This document shows positions 12,301 to 21,776 of a DNA stretch of 64,000 nucleotides, one piece after another; position 1 is the stretch's first letter; every line of letters begins with the position of its first letter. The stretch lies in contig SMSO01000031.1 of the NCBI GenBank assembly GCA_004764695.1, positions 5,007,048 to 5,071,047 of the forward strand, read 5' to 3'. A model generated the notes under the pieces. That model ran no database searches, had not been told where the DNA came from, and worked only from the letters and a program-made list of their open reading frames with translations. The position numbers were made by a program, and so were the translations under genes. This stretch comes from Schizochytrium sp. TIO01 (lineage: Eukaryota > Sar > Bigyra > Thraustochytrida > Thraustochytriidae).

Positions 12301-14947
12301 AGGTGGTGACCCGTCCAGAACCGTCTATATTGAGTATGGAGACCTCAAGAAATTCGTTCGCTCCGTTACCTTGGCACTTCATCATGCGGTATACTGGCCA
12401 TCCACACAAGTAGTTATACCCTACACAGAGGTTAAATTCTTGGTTTTGGGTAGACGGGCTCGAACCGAGGCAGGCGTGATAAGTTTTGCCAGTGCCGTTC
12501 CACTGTACTACTTATATTCACCGCCCATTATGCGCAACGATGATGGCGAGTTGTTATCTGCATCGACCGCTACTTTTACAAAGCCGTTTTCAGTAGAGTC
12601 AAGCTTTTATAAAGATGTCGCTGACAGCAGCGAGAGCTCTTCAACAATTTCTATGGATGCTGGTGCTGGGGACTCTGTGTCTGGTTCACTGAGCATTTCC
12701 TCCGGTCAGGCTCATGTACAAAGCAACACAACAAACAAGAACAGCGTTGTCACTACTACCACAACAACATACACCTTCGCTCAGACAACACACGGGAGCG
12801 ATGTCATATTATATATGGGAGCAACAGCTGATCTTTCGATTACAAGCACTTTAGATTACCAAGAAACAAGCTGTCGCATTAGTGCGGTCTCAGACATTGG
12901 TTGGCAGAACAAGGCGACCTCTTTAACTATTTCGACTCGTGATGAATGTGAAGCATCTTTGCAGACTATTCTCAAGGTTATTGCAATATATGAGAACAGT
13001 TCTGATCATCAAAGTCTGGTTGCCGAAGCTAAGGAGGAACGAAATAAGTGGCTAGACTTGTTACGCCACTGGGACACTGATCGTAGAAACGCTCTTAATT
13101 TCCCTGTTAATCTTACTTCAAGCATTCAGGGAGCAGCGTCAGGGTATGATTCTGACACCAATATTCTTTCCCTGTCTGGTGCTTTAGGCGATATTACGTT
13201 TGAAAAGGCTGCAGTCAATCACACACAGAGTCTTGTAGACTTTCTAACATTTTCCACAAGTGATTCGACAACCTCATCATCTTCTATGGGTATTAGCTTG
13301 GGAGGCTTATCTGTATCCCGAGATACGTCACAAACGTATACCCAAACTTACACGGTCGATAACAATGTCTACTCGGCTATCGGCAACGAAAACACTATTA
13401 GTACTACTCTTGCTTCTGGAGAGGGTAATTCATTGTGTCTTCAAATCTTTGAGTCACCTTTCAGTGGTTCTTTTGTGTATCATGTGTGTGGTGGGCAAAC
13501 ACGCTGTCCACATATACTCGGAACAGATGCAAGAGAACAGTTCTTTCTCGAGGAAAACCTTGAGGACTCATTGCCGATGACTCTTGATACCGACAGTGGA
13601 TCATTCTCATTCTACATTAACCTCACGCCTATGCAAGAAGAAGACCTAGAGCTCGATCTTGATATTTCGGTAGATGTTGCCAGTGCTACAGGGTACGTGA
13701 CATATCAGATCGCTGGAAGCCCTGTGAATAAGGACTTAATGTTGTCTGTTTCAAAGAGCACAGCAAGCAATTCAGGACGACATTTGGTCGCTGTTCAGTA
13801 CGAGCGACTGGACCCGAAACTACTATCTACTATGGTAACGATTACAGTCACCTCCACGTGCGATGATGCGATTTCGGACTCTCTGCCATTCACGTTGAAT
13901 TGGGAACAGTCCTGCCCTAAACCTCAGTGGGCAGGAAGTCTTACAAATGCGAACGCAACTTGGGTCAGCACTGAGAGCACTCCTACTATCAAGGTTGCAT
14001 ACACTTCCGGTTCTCCAAGTACAGGTGAAGTTACCCTTTGGGCTGCTCCGTACAATCCAGTTTCCGGAACTCCAGAAAAAGATGAATTTGTCCAAGTTGG
14101 AGTTCTTTCAGGAACGGAACTTGACTTTGTACCTGAAAAGGCCGGTCTGAATGCAAACAGTCAGTATTTGATTGAGTTAAGATCAAATTGTGGTGCACGA
14201 TCCGACCCACGGCTTGGGATATTTGACAACGCAGGGCCAACTGTTATTGGTTGGGCACCCATAAAGAATGTAACCGCAGCTATGGCTAGCCAGTCGATTT
14301 CAGTGTTTCGTTTCAACGAGCCAATTGATTGTAGCGCCACTGAGCTTGATGTCAGGGTGTCTACGATAGATAGTAAAGAGTATGCGCCAACGAGTTTCAC
14401 ATGCAGTTCCACTCTCTATGATCTGGACGTGGTTCTCCATTTGAACACCTCTGATTTGATATCTCAATGGAGTGAGAAAGTGGTCCTTATACATATGCAT
14501 GGACTGCAAGATCTCTACGGAAACAAACGAAGTGATTTTGAAACTGTTGTTTCCATCCCCAGTATCAAGTCACGCGCAGAAAGTTCCTCGATAGAAGGGC
14601 TTCCGTCTTGGAGACTGGCTGAAACTGAAGATCTTGGGAATTATGTTTCACAAGTGCGAAGTAGCAAGCTATCTCCAAGTGTATACTTCACCACGGTACA
14701 GTATGCTTCTGATGAGGACTCTTCAAACAATCGTAAGACCAAAGTTATAGCAGCTGTCTTATCTGTTCTTGCGGTGGTTGGTGTTGCTGTTGCAGGTACT
14801 ATCCTATATCTTCGCCGGCAGCAAGGTCAAGTCCTCAGCACCAACTTTCGAGTAAGCGCAAGAAAGTCGAGCGAGAATTCTGTTGTTGCTCACACATCTC
14901 TACATATGGATAATTACAATCCAAGATTTGAAGAGGGGGCAGTCTAA
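9320..14947 (+). CDS. Giant type I cell-surface protein (PAN-like, Cys-rich and beta-sandwich ectodomain)
   Basis: An intron-free 1875-codon gene with its ATG at 9320. An N-terminal signal peptide (residues 1-25, FSALALFQICSGLSG) and one C-terminal transmembrane helix (about 1808-1832, VLSVLAVVGVAVAGTILYL) followed by RRQQ define a type I membrane protein with a tail of about 40 residues. The N-terminus has cysteine-rich modules: one near 40-125 and a PAN/apple-like one near 265-335 (CRRSCQRDNNCKVW). A compact Cys/Gly/Pro module follows at about 333-410. The middle contains repeated beta-rich segments resembling carboxypeptidase-regulatory or CNA-B folds (TTDAEGNVDI, TTEADGAFSL) and long Ser/Thr-rich stretches with many N-glycosylation sequons. 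A helical, charged segment (EAKEERNKWLDLLRHWDTD) sits near residue 1240. The layout recalls giant surface proteins of other stramenopiles, but I cannot name a family. An adhesion, sensing or wall role is inference. Confidence 0.8.
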   Translation: MSPCTAFGWALQLFSALALFQICSGLSGIPSQNVYIDSTLGCTRLGSPSNLPSSSATLTTGSANDCRAACLSRWKKSWRRGFSFTTGNQNYNMCSKYYSSATCTYDEPDPERHDKPLTKAWSISPCFDISGTQSVLETTYSGNLGLSHQNWVDSQSFSKHNSGASFYSADFYMSYFKLTQRSSPSLCTHIANPSSTDVDICLSWTYDGSQSSKNCKVFSTPLTSLDALKETVTSTSRISQNMFCTEDEDDSEMAGRIVAIQLSQGCIEENHSFDITNLGFTENMTSPHECRRSCQRDNNCKVWTMSEGRCYHGETKHMASYYSNSTFVIGTRMCPTCFKGFYIPQGLATNSKSDACMGCPKGYKCPQGQLLPCPANSFCGNISTVLEANYGTSSDTRCPIDRSGVGCQHHVCENSRLGKELVAMSFEDPVNFFNDVNKYNMDKVSVKQVIQNVGSDGYGELAIQISFTHSILPDTISNFIGNMEYQGNIIQGVAVNKNNDQCGTYDSWTSSVNIPVPNTAGIGDIVRLQDWEMHWSSNLPFSLDNWFPSVNNPITLDPASIPEADCSHTISFVAQTKISVTPLGSAQGRPFVTIYYTIADDDSILSATTDAEGNVDIEITDTSTLELTSSVTIVAANRSGFEYDVKMCPQDLASCSASNYVSFPQTITLEHLRSYPLAFVDANVLNIQGKMTTLFGVVPCASSGVFVTAIDTSVDPAIVLDSTTTEADGAFSLAVPSTTVSLRFGIAQDLISPSSSALEDERVAELLSESGYVMKETISGLSIQDTRTSTLTLDAAATACGYSIGDLDIKLTVKSCPGISFSRSASGDVDSWDVPSMEYIFDLEFANNDTDLRTAYERLYPNENYREVSLTSGDATVEMIFQPVPTLLTKVDPVKALPFSTCSRGVLPFDHIVEGNSDLAMQVTFQQNFTDNYGVTKTCTKLPEGASVIVSSRLAPEDTNVCEWGSSCSFKVETNNGDSSVTSIRTYVGEASNPGGDPSRTVYIEYGDLKKFVRSVTLALHHAVYWPSTQVVIPYTEVKFLVLGRRARTEAGVISFASAVPLYYLYSPPIMRNDDGELLSASTATFTKPFSVESSFYKDVADSSESSSTISMDAGAGDSVSGSLSISSGQAHVQSNTTNKNSVVTTTTTTYTFAQTTHGSDVILYMGATADLSITSTLDYQETSCRISAVSDIGWQNKATSLTISTRDECEASLQTILKVIAIYENSSDHQSLVAEAKEERNKWLDLLRHWDTDRRNALNFPVNLTSSIQGAASGYDSDTNILSLSGALGDITFEKAAVNHTQSLVDFLTFSTSDSTTSSSSMGISLGGLSVSRDTSQTYTQTYTVDNNVYSAIGNENTISTTLASGEGNSLCLQIFESPFSGSFVYHVCGGQTRCPHILGTDAREQFFLEENLEDSLPMTLDTDSGSFSFYINLTPMQEEDLELDLDISVDVASATGYVTYQIAGSPVNKDLMLSVSKSTASNSGRHLVAVQYERLDPKLLSTMVTITVTSTCDDAISDSLPFTLNWEQSCPKPQWAGSLTNANATWVSTESTPTIKVAYTSGSPSTGEVTLWAAPYNPVSGTPEKDEFVQVGVLSGTELDFVPEKAGLNANSQYLIELRSNCGARSDPRLGIFDNAGPTVIGWAPIKNVTAAMASQSISVFRFNEPIDCSATELDVRVSTIDSKEYAPTSFTCSSTLYDLDVVLHLNTSDLISQWSEKVVLIHMHGLQDLYGNKRSDFETVVSIPSIKSRAESSSIEGLPSWRLAETEDLGNYVSQVRSSKLSPSVYFTTVQYASDEDSSNNRKTKVIAAVLSVLAVVGVAVAGTILYLRRQQGQVLSTNFRVSARKSSENSVVAHTSLHMDNYNPRFEEGAV

Positions 14948-15656
14948 CTGCCTGCTTGACTGAGTGAGCTATATAAATCTGTTCAGGTAGCAACATTAAA
15001 TAATTCTAAAATTTGTTTCAAGTTACATCAATATACTAGTTTCCAGACTTGACATGACGAATCGAAGCCCTTGTTTTGATCTCTCTTCTGTTTTCTTTTG
15101 GCATTTTCAAAGGGGGGAAAACAATTATCTCAAAACCATGTATCTCCCTGCTATCTATCACTCGTGTTCTCCTTTTGAGCATTTCCTTTTCTATGTCTGC
15201 AAAACAATCATTACTAGAATTCTGGTACCCCAACTTCAACAGGTTATCACTCGAACTCCCCATTTCTGCACCAGTGATCATGTCTCTTGCACACAAATAC
15301 ACATCACAATCCCTGAAATCTTCAACCTATATTTCTCGATAGCTGTATGACAAATCGCTCCCAATGTACTAGAAAAGGTCCAACTAACGGCAGTTAACTT
15401 TAGCACACACTTCAAACGCCAATCTTAACGCCCTAATAATAATAATTTCATCTCACTGGCATTCCTTAACCTATTAGGCTTTGATGAGAAAGACCCAGAA
15501 TATCCACCAGCAAGAACTCCTGATCAATGTCCAGATAACTATTGGCATCCTCCGCGCTCTTTAAGTGACGCCAAGCTCGTGCGCACAGACGGAGGGTCAT
15601 TACTGGTCGGCAGTGTAATCACTTCATAAACAGTTCCTGGACGATCTCACTTCAAC
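14948..15656. other. Intergenic region
   Basis: 709 bp between the giant surface protein and the next secreted protein gene. Overlapping open frames of 88-98 codons on both strands have no recognisable features. It probably holds a 3' UTR and the promoter of the downstream gene. Confidence 0.45.
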
Positions 15657-16454
15657 ATGAAGATATTGGCCACGGCGAAGATGCTAGCAGCGTTGGGGAT
15701 GCTTGCGACCGTCCACGCAGTAACAGTGGTCTGTAACTTTGAGCCACTCTCTGGGGAGTTCGTGCTACGAAGTCCATCTTCTGGAGGCGTTAGTAGCAGC
15801 GGAAGGCCGCTCGAGCCAGGTCTGGACGTGGTCTCGAGGCTCTCCAAAGACGACTGGGACCACGAAGGAGCAGCTTGGCGGAGGCAAAGTCGTGGTGAAG
15901 GCCAATTGGGCTCCACGAAAGGTATTCTCGACCGGAACTTGCAGCAAGGTGCGGGAGCTCGATCCCATAAAGCCGCAGGAAATCAACAGTCGGGAACTGC
16001 AAAGGATAAAGAGTCTGTCAAGGGCTCCGCGAGTGGAACAAAATCCACTGCAAAACCTGCTGCTAAACCGGTCCTTTCCCAGAAGTTGAGAACGAGGTTT
16101 GAGCGAAGCAGTGTTAGAATTCCGCCAGAGGTACCCGAGGAAAGTGATGTTTGGGCAAGCGGGAACGGCGACGTAATCTTCGCTCGTGTAGCGTCAACAA
16201 TGAGAGGCAAGACTGGAAGCAAACTCCAATACAAGTGGATTGAGTACCACGCTGGGGTCTACTTTGCTACTTTTGAGGAAGCTAAAATCTTGCAAGTACC
16301 GGAGCTCCGTGCACTTCTTTGGGACCCTTCACGAAACATGTGGATTACCTTGGACACGGACGAAGCTCGATTTGTATGGCAGGAAAAACCTGCTGACATT
16401 CACGATCGATTACCAAGCTCTCTGTTGAAGGGTGCTTTTCTCACACCAACCTGA
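15657..16454 (+). CDS. Small secreted protein, unknown family
   Basis: 265 residues from an ATG at 15657. A clear signal peptide (MKILATAKMLAALGMLATVHA) is followed by a linker rich in Ser, Gly, Lys and Ala (about residues 85-145: SGTKSTAKPAAKP). The C-terminal part (about 160-265) is compact, rich in Trp and aromatics, and looks folded (VWASGNGDVIFARVAS, YKWIEYHAGVYFATFEEAK, WDPSRNMWITLDTDEARFVW). Only one cysteine remains in the mature part. I do not recognise the family. It lies downstream of the surface-protein gene on the same strand. Organised composition and a good signal peptide support a real gene. Confidence 0.65.
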   Translation: MKILATAKMLAALGMLATVHAVTVVCNFEPLSGEFVLRSPSSGGVSSSGRPLEPGLDVVSRLSKDDWDHEGAAWRRQSRGEGQLGSTKGILDRNLQQGAGARSHKAAGNQQSGTAKDKESVKGSASGTKSTAKPAAKPVLSQKLRTRFERSSVRIPPEVPEESDVWASGNGDVIFARVASTMRGKTGSKLQYKWIEYHAGVYFATFEEAKILQVPELRALLWDPSRNMWITLDTDEARFVWQEKPADIHDRLPSSLLKGAFLTPT

Positions 16455-19400
16455 ACCGTGTCATCTAGTGTACAGCCATACGTGTTCAATTGCTGACCTC
16501 TTCGCTCATCTTTCGTTCTACTTCATCATTCAATCTTTTATTTGGAGGACTTATGAGGTTGTATAACAACATTGACAGAGGGTCGATCTTCAAGCGAGTA
16601 AGCCATATATTGGCAATATGTAAATGATGAATTGTATCCTTACGCTTGAGATGCGCGAGTTGCGAAAGCAATTCCAAAGAAGACACTGGTGTAGGTGTAT
16701 CTTCTCTATTTGAGCTGAAGGCAACGTTAACTATGCAAAGGTCACTTTTAAAAAGTCCATGTATCTGCACAACTCAAGTTGTCAAAGATTGGCACTCTCT
16801 CTTGTCAGAAGCTACTCTTAACAATCCTTTACGAGGGTCAAAATTCAAGTCAAATCATATCACCCATGGGTTCGTTCGTAGTTAGATACAGAGAGAGAAC
16901 TTTCAGAATACTATCCAAGTTGATATCTAGCGAATCCCCTCATCATCATAAATCTCTCATTCAAAGTCTCAACGACTTTGATCGCCAAAGGTTGCAGTGC
17001 AACGAAAGTAGAGATAACCACACGCCGATACAACCATTATGTATGGTTTTTGTCTATGTTCTCCTCACTCAAGATTATCACGAAGGTGACATTGACAACA
17101 ACATACTGCAACCATCAGCTACTGTGGGTTTCTAACTTATAAACGGATTCCCAGCATTCATACCTTTGGCTTGATGTTCTTATCGAGCAATGGCGTACGC
17201 AAAACCTGCCACAGGCAGCATGATTCAAAGTTAATAAATTAAGTAAGGCATGTCTTTATAGTATATAACATTTTAAAAGCAAACGACAAATCCAACAAGT
17301 GGTCGTACTTCACTCTTCAATGGAATCCGCTACACACCCTTCTCTTCTCCCTATATGTGAATCTGCCTGATTCACACTATTAAGTACCTACCTAGGATAT
17401 ATGAGACCGCTGTACAATGCAATTCAGCCTTCGCGCCACCCATCGCAGTGCAGGTGGTGCTCACGCAAGTAGAAAACTCAGCTCCACACTCAGAACCACG
17501 ATTAATACATGATCTCGAAAACTCTTTGAAAAGCCAAGAACGGCAATACTTATTCACCCACTGTGCTGACAAATACGCTTTTCGAGCATCGCTGCAACCT
17601 TACCCGATAGCTCTTTCTAGTACCAGTGCTACTTCCATGAGTCCTGACTGAGCAAGAAAGACTGGAAACACGCTGTGGAAGACAACGCGTGCGAGAAGAT
17701 GAAGCACACACACTCGTCAACCAAAATACCGATAAACTATCCATCATTGATCATTCACTATGATGAGATTCTCCAGTTACTCTGGCTCATGGCTCGTGGT
17801 TCAGGGCTCTTGCATTACTGAAGGACTCGGCTGTAAAATAGATTTAAGCTCGGATCAACGTGAGAGACCTGTGGAGGGCGTTCAACTTGCTCCTGCCATT
17901 GTCGAATACGTGGGCTACTCGAGGTGTGTAGAAGAAGCCTCATCTTAAGCGACGGGCTTGGCTTTGGCAATCCAGCACGAAGGTGGACTTTTAGACATCC
18001 TCAATCCAAAGTCTCTGGATCCTGAGTCAGGAGACAGTATACGTACTGGTCCAGTTGTACTTAGTATCTGGAGGTGTCTTGAACGTGTGACACGAGTTTC
18101 GAGCTTACGTCAACACCAACGAGTCATAGTTGGCTATCAAAGAGAGAACTCGGAGGGCCCGACCTCATCATTTGCACATCGGCATAGCATAAGTGGCGCA
18201 ACGCCGCAGAGTTCGCGACTCCTTGCTACAAGAACTAGCGTATCGGAAACAATGACCACCTTTGGCACTGACACTGGACCATAATAAGGCATAAACTTTA
18301 TCATTACAGAAAACCTGATATGACTAGATGCATCATCAATATATGCATGTCAAAAAGGTACCACCACAAAATTGCACTTGTGCACGCGCTTTAGTTCCCC
18401 TAGTTCCCTGCTGGTCTTTTCCTCCTGAGAGGGAAACTCTTGAAAGGAATATCTGAAGCTGTGGGAGATATTGAAGGAGGTGTGAGGGAGGATTTCACTG
18501 TCTGGTTCCCGTTCTCCTCTCAAATCAATTAAGCACTTACCTTGGTTTGTAACTAAAGTAGAAAATTTGTCAGGAGTGTGGGGGAAAAGTTACAGCATAT
18601 ACAGTGAAGGAGACCTTTCAGAATGGAGCATATTTGCCAGTGTAGTAAAGAGAGGAGGTCACTGAAAATACGTCCAGACTAGTTCTTATGAGGGGAGCAC
18701 CGGCTTCTGTCTCCAAGTCTGCTTTTGTAATTTTCTTTTGTTCTTGTTTATTCATAAAATTGGAGGTGTGCTCAGCAACAAGTGACCAAACACAGAACCT
18801 TGAACTATTATTGGCCCCATAGCTCGTACAGTTGATTTCAGAACGAGCCTTCTCTTGTTCTTTGAGCTGGAAAACGAAAAGGTGCCAGCACAAGCTGGCT
18901 TGAGGCCTTACTGGCATATAGCAAGCGGAGCGGAGTGTTCTTTTATTTAGGCTATATTTATGATGTTTTTTTTAATTTTTTTTTTTAAATTTAAATTTAA
19001 AGTGAAATAAATAAATGTAATGTTAAAAAATTAAAAAAAGAAGGGCTTGAGGAAAGTACCAAAAACATTTTTCCTAATTTTAGTCTTTCTTCAAGTTTTC
19101 ATCCCATCCCAGTGAAAAGAAGCAACATATGAGTGATTGACACCGCGCTGAGAAGCACAGTGGCGTCAACACTCTCATTGAGAGACCAGAGCTAGCTTTA
19201 GGTATGCTTTTTATTGACAAAAACTACAGTAACCAATTATTGAACACATGTATTTCAAGGCGGGGAAGTTTGGGATCATCCTCAAGTTTTAGGGACTTCG
19301 TTAAAAGCAGACTTCGAAATGCAATGCAGCAGTCGATCAATGTCTCATTCATTCACAATCAATCGGCAAGCGGCTCGAGACATTCTGCACGTTATCAAAG

Positions 19401-20081
19401 AGTTTTGGTCGGTCTCAGGAGATGGCACGACTTTAAATAGAACTCCTGTTTTGGCACTCGCCATAAGTACAAGGTGTTTGGCCGATCGATGTCTGCACAA
19501 GTAAATTGCAGTAGGTAGGAGCGTTGATGAGTAGATTCGCTCGAACCCGCTCATGAGCTGGGGGTGGCGTTGATAAGGGTGGCGGTGCCAGGTAGCACGC
19601 ATGAATTCACACCACAAACCAAAGAACTTGAGTATGAGATCAACGGGAAAGTATAATAAACTCGCAAATGACCTGCCATGAGTCACAGGTATCCACGAGT
19701 GCGGCGAGTTCAAGATAAGACACCATGAAACCTGCAGAAAGAGATGGCATCAATTGGAGGGTTTCTCCCGGATCTTGTTTTTGCACACCATCGAGTCTTA
19801 CCAAATCGCATGAAGGTTCTACCGGCAATGCTAATTTTAAGGTTATAAATAAAATATAGAAAAGATGATGACTTTACTATGCAATAAAGAAAAGTGAGAC
19901 TTTTGTTTTAGTTTTAACTGATGTTTTATAATGTTGCTTTTAATTTTTTTATTTTCTGTTAGTCTCGTGGTACAGACTACTCTAAGTACTTACCTAAGCT
20001 CTTCATAGTTAGGGGAATGAAAAAGAAAAAGAGGTGCAAAGGATGAATGTGATAAGTTGCCGATTGTGAATGAAATAGTAA
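16455..20081. other. 3.6-kb intergenic region
   Basis: Mostly AT-rich, with open frames up to 122 codons on both strands. None has convincing composition, motifs or an intron-linked partner. A strongly AT-rich island with ATTTAAATTTAAA lies at 18960-19035. The 16779-17135 and 17958-18284 frames start at non-ATG codons. I call no gene. Confidence 0.45.
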
Positions 20082-20306
20082 TCAATCGATCAACCCCTTG
20101 CGAGTCCAGTTCCGCTTTCGAGGGGTGGCCACGGTTGGCGGAGGCGCAGAGGCGTCAACGGCAGGTGCCACGGCGTTGATAAGACTCAACGCAGGGGAAC
20201 TGGGTACTGCCGCGGCGCGTGCCAACGTTTGCGGTTTGTTCGGCTCAAGAAGCACTTGCCAAAAGTTGTTCAATTTTGGCGGTGTTCCGTCGTGAGGCGT
20301 TTCCAT
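20082..20306 (-). CDS. Possible small protein, head-to-head with the SBF transporter
   Basis: A 74-codon ORF from an ATG at 20306 (METPHDGTPPKLNNFWQ at the N-terminus, ending RKRNWTRKGLID). It sits in a locally GC-rich island of about 300 bp within AT-rich DNA. Its composition is Ala/Pro-rich with a basic C-terminus. The transporter start codon lies 81 bp away on the opposite strand, so the island might instead be the transporter promoter or 5' UTR. No family is recognised. The call rests only on composition and position. Confidence 0.3.
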   Translation of the reverse strand: METPHDGTPPKLNNFWQVLLEPNKPQTLARAAAVPSSPALSLINAVAPAVDASAPPPTVATPRKRNWTRKGLID

Positions 20307-20387
20307 AGTACTTGGGCTGCGAAGCGTGCCGAGGTCTTCGTCAGGGCCAGTCCAAGGACTCCTGCGAAAGAACACTGCTAGGCAAAG

Positions 20388-21776
20388 ATGACGGACTGCA
20401 CCCAATATGGAGATTTGGATGACGTTGTAGGCGGTGACAATAGCACGCTAGAGGCGATTGTTTGTAATGGAACGTTTATGGAGGAATGCCTTGATGCCTG
20501 TCAGCAGGAGGAGTGCACAGACACAGGCACCACTGCTGGAGACTTGGCGTATACGATCATTATCCAAATTCTGTTGTTTCTTCTTGTGTGCGGACTTGCA
20601 GGGTCTGTAGGTAAGTTATTTAAAGTTAGAGGATGATTTTATAGGTGAGGTGTACATGTAGATCCCGAGTTTTGCAAATCCATCATGCAATATGCACGAG
20701 AAACTAACCAACCCCCTCTTCATTAATTTTTTGTTCTTTAAATTTTTCGTGAACTTTATCTGAAAACAGACTTTGACCACTTCTACGAGCGGTTTCGATC
20801 CCGCGGTGTGTATATTGGTCTACTCTGCCAGTTTTTTCTGATGCCGCTGATTGGTTTCATCGTTGTAGCCATTTTTCACGATGAGTTTGAGCCGTTGTAT
20901 GCTGTTGCTCTTCTCATTATTTGTGCCTCGCCCGGCGGATCTTACAGCAACTGGTGGTGTAATTTGGTCAATTTAGATCTTGCAATCTCTGTGGCCATGA
21001 CCACAGTCAGCACAATTACCAGTGCTTTTATGCTTCCGCTTAATGTGTTGCTCTATGTTGAGCTTGGTTATAAGCGTCTCGACCCGGATAATGCACAGGA
21101 CATTATCGATTTGCTGCCTTATACTACGATCGCATACACATTGGCTAATGTTATCGTTGCTGTCATCCTTGGGCTTTACTTTGGCTATAAATTTCCTGAA
21201 CGCATGAAGCTGGTCAACCTGATCGGGACAATTGCTGGATTCGTTTCCATTATCCTCGGTGTTGTAGCTAGTTCTACAAGTTGCGCTGAGCCATGGAATC
21301 AACAACCTTATGTCTACTATGGCACTTTGTTGCCTGTCGTTCTTGGTATCACTCTCTCGATGGCCTTGTCTTGGCTTGCAAGGCTCCCCCAGCCTCAGTG
21401 TGGTGCAGTGGCTATTGAAACAGCATACCAAAACTCAAGTATTTCTCTCGCAGTTGCACTCTCTCTCGGTCCACAAGGTCGTGCAGCATCTATTATCCCA
21501 GTAGCATATGGTGCCTGGGAAGCTGTTGTGTTCGGATGCTATGCCTTCTCGATGTGGTACTTTGGGTGGACATTGTCTCCTCCTGATGAAAAACTCTGGG
21601 TTATCCTGGTGAACAGTTATCAAGATAGAATTGAGACTGATCCTCGCTATGAGGGTCACAGAGGTCACAACTTGAGAAAGAAAGATAAGGATAAAGACCC
21701 ACGTTCTTCAACTGCTCAAGTTTCTGTCGAGACAACAATGCCCAAACTATCCGCGGATGATGACTCCAAAAAGTAA
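20388..21776 (+). CDS. Bile acid:sodium symporter-family (SLC10/SBF) transporter, two exons
   Basis: Exon 1 is 20388-20610 and exon 2 is 20770-21776. The 159-bp intron begins GTAAGT and ends ACAG. Splicing creates a GAC codon and joins GLAGSV to DFDHFYERFRSRGVYIGLLCQF, which matches the conserved SBF start of the core domain; the unspliced frame stops just inside the intron. The product is 409 residues, a normal SLC10-like length. The N-terminal 50 residues are Cys-rich with NST and NGT sequons and look extracellular. About eight to nine hydrophobic helices follow, with the SPGGSYSNWW motif near the first crossover and a helix-breaking stretch (CGAVAIETAYQNSSI) near the second. The C-terminus is Lys/Asp-rich and cytosolic. 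Sodium-coupled uptake of an organic anion or steroid-like solute is the family expectation; the substrate is unknown. Confidence 0.88.
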
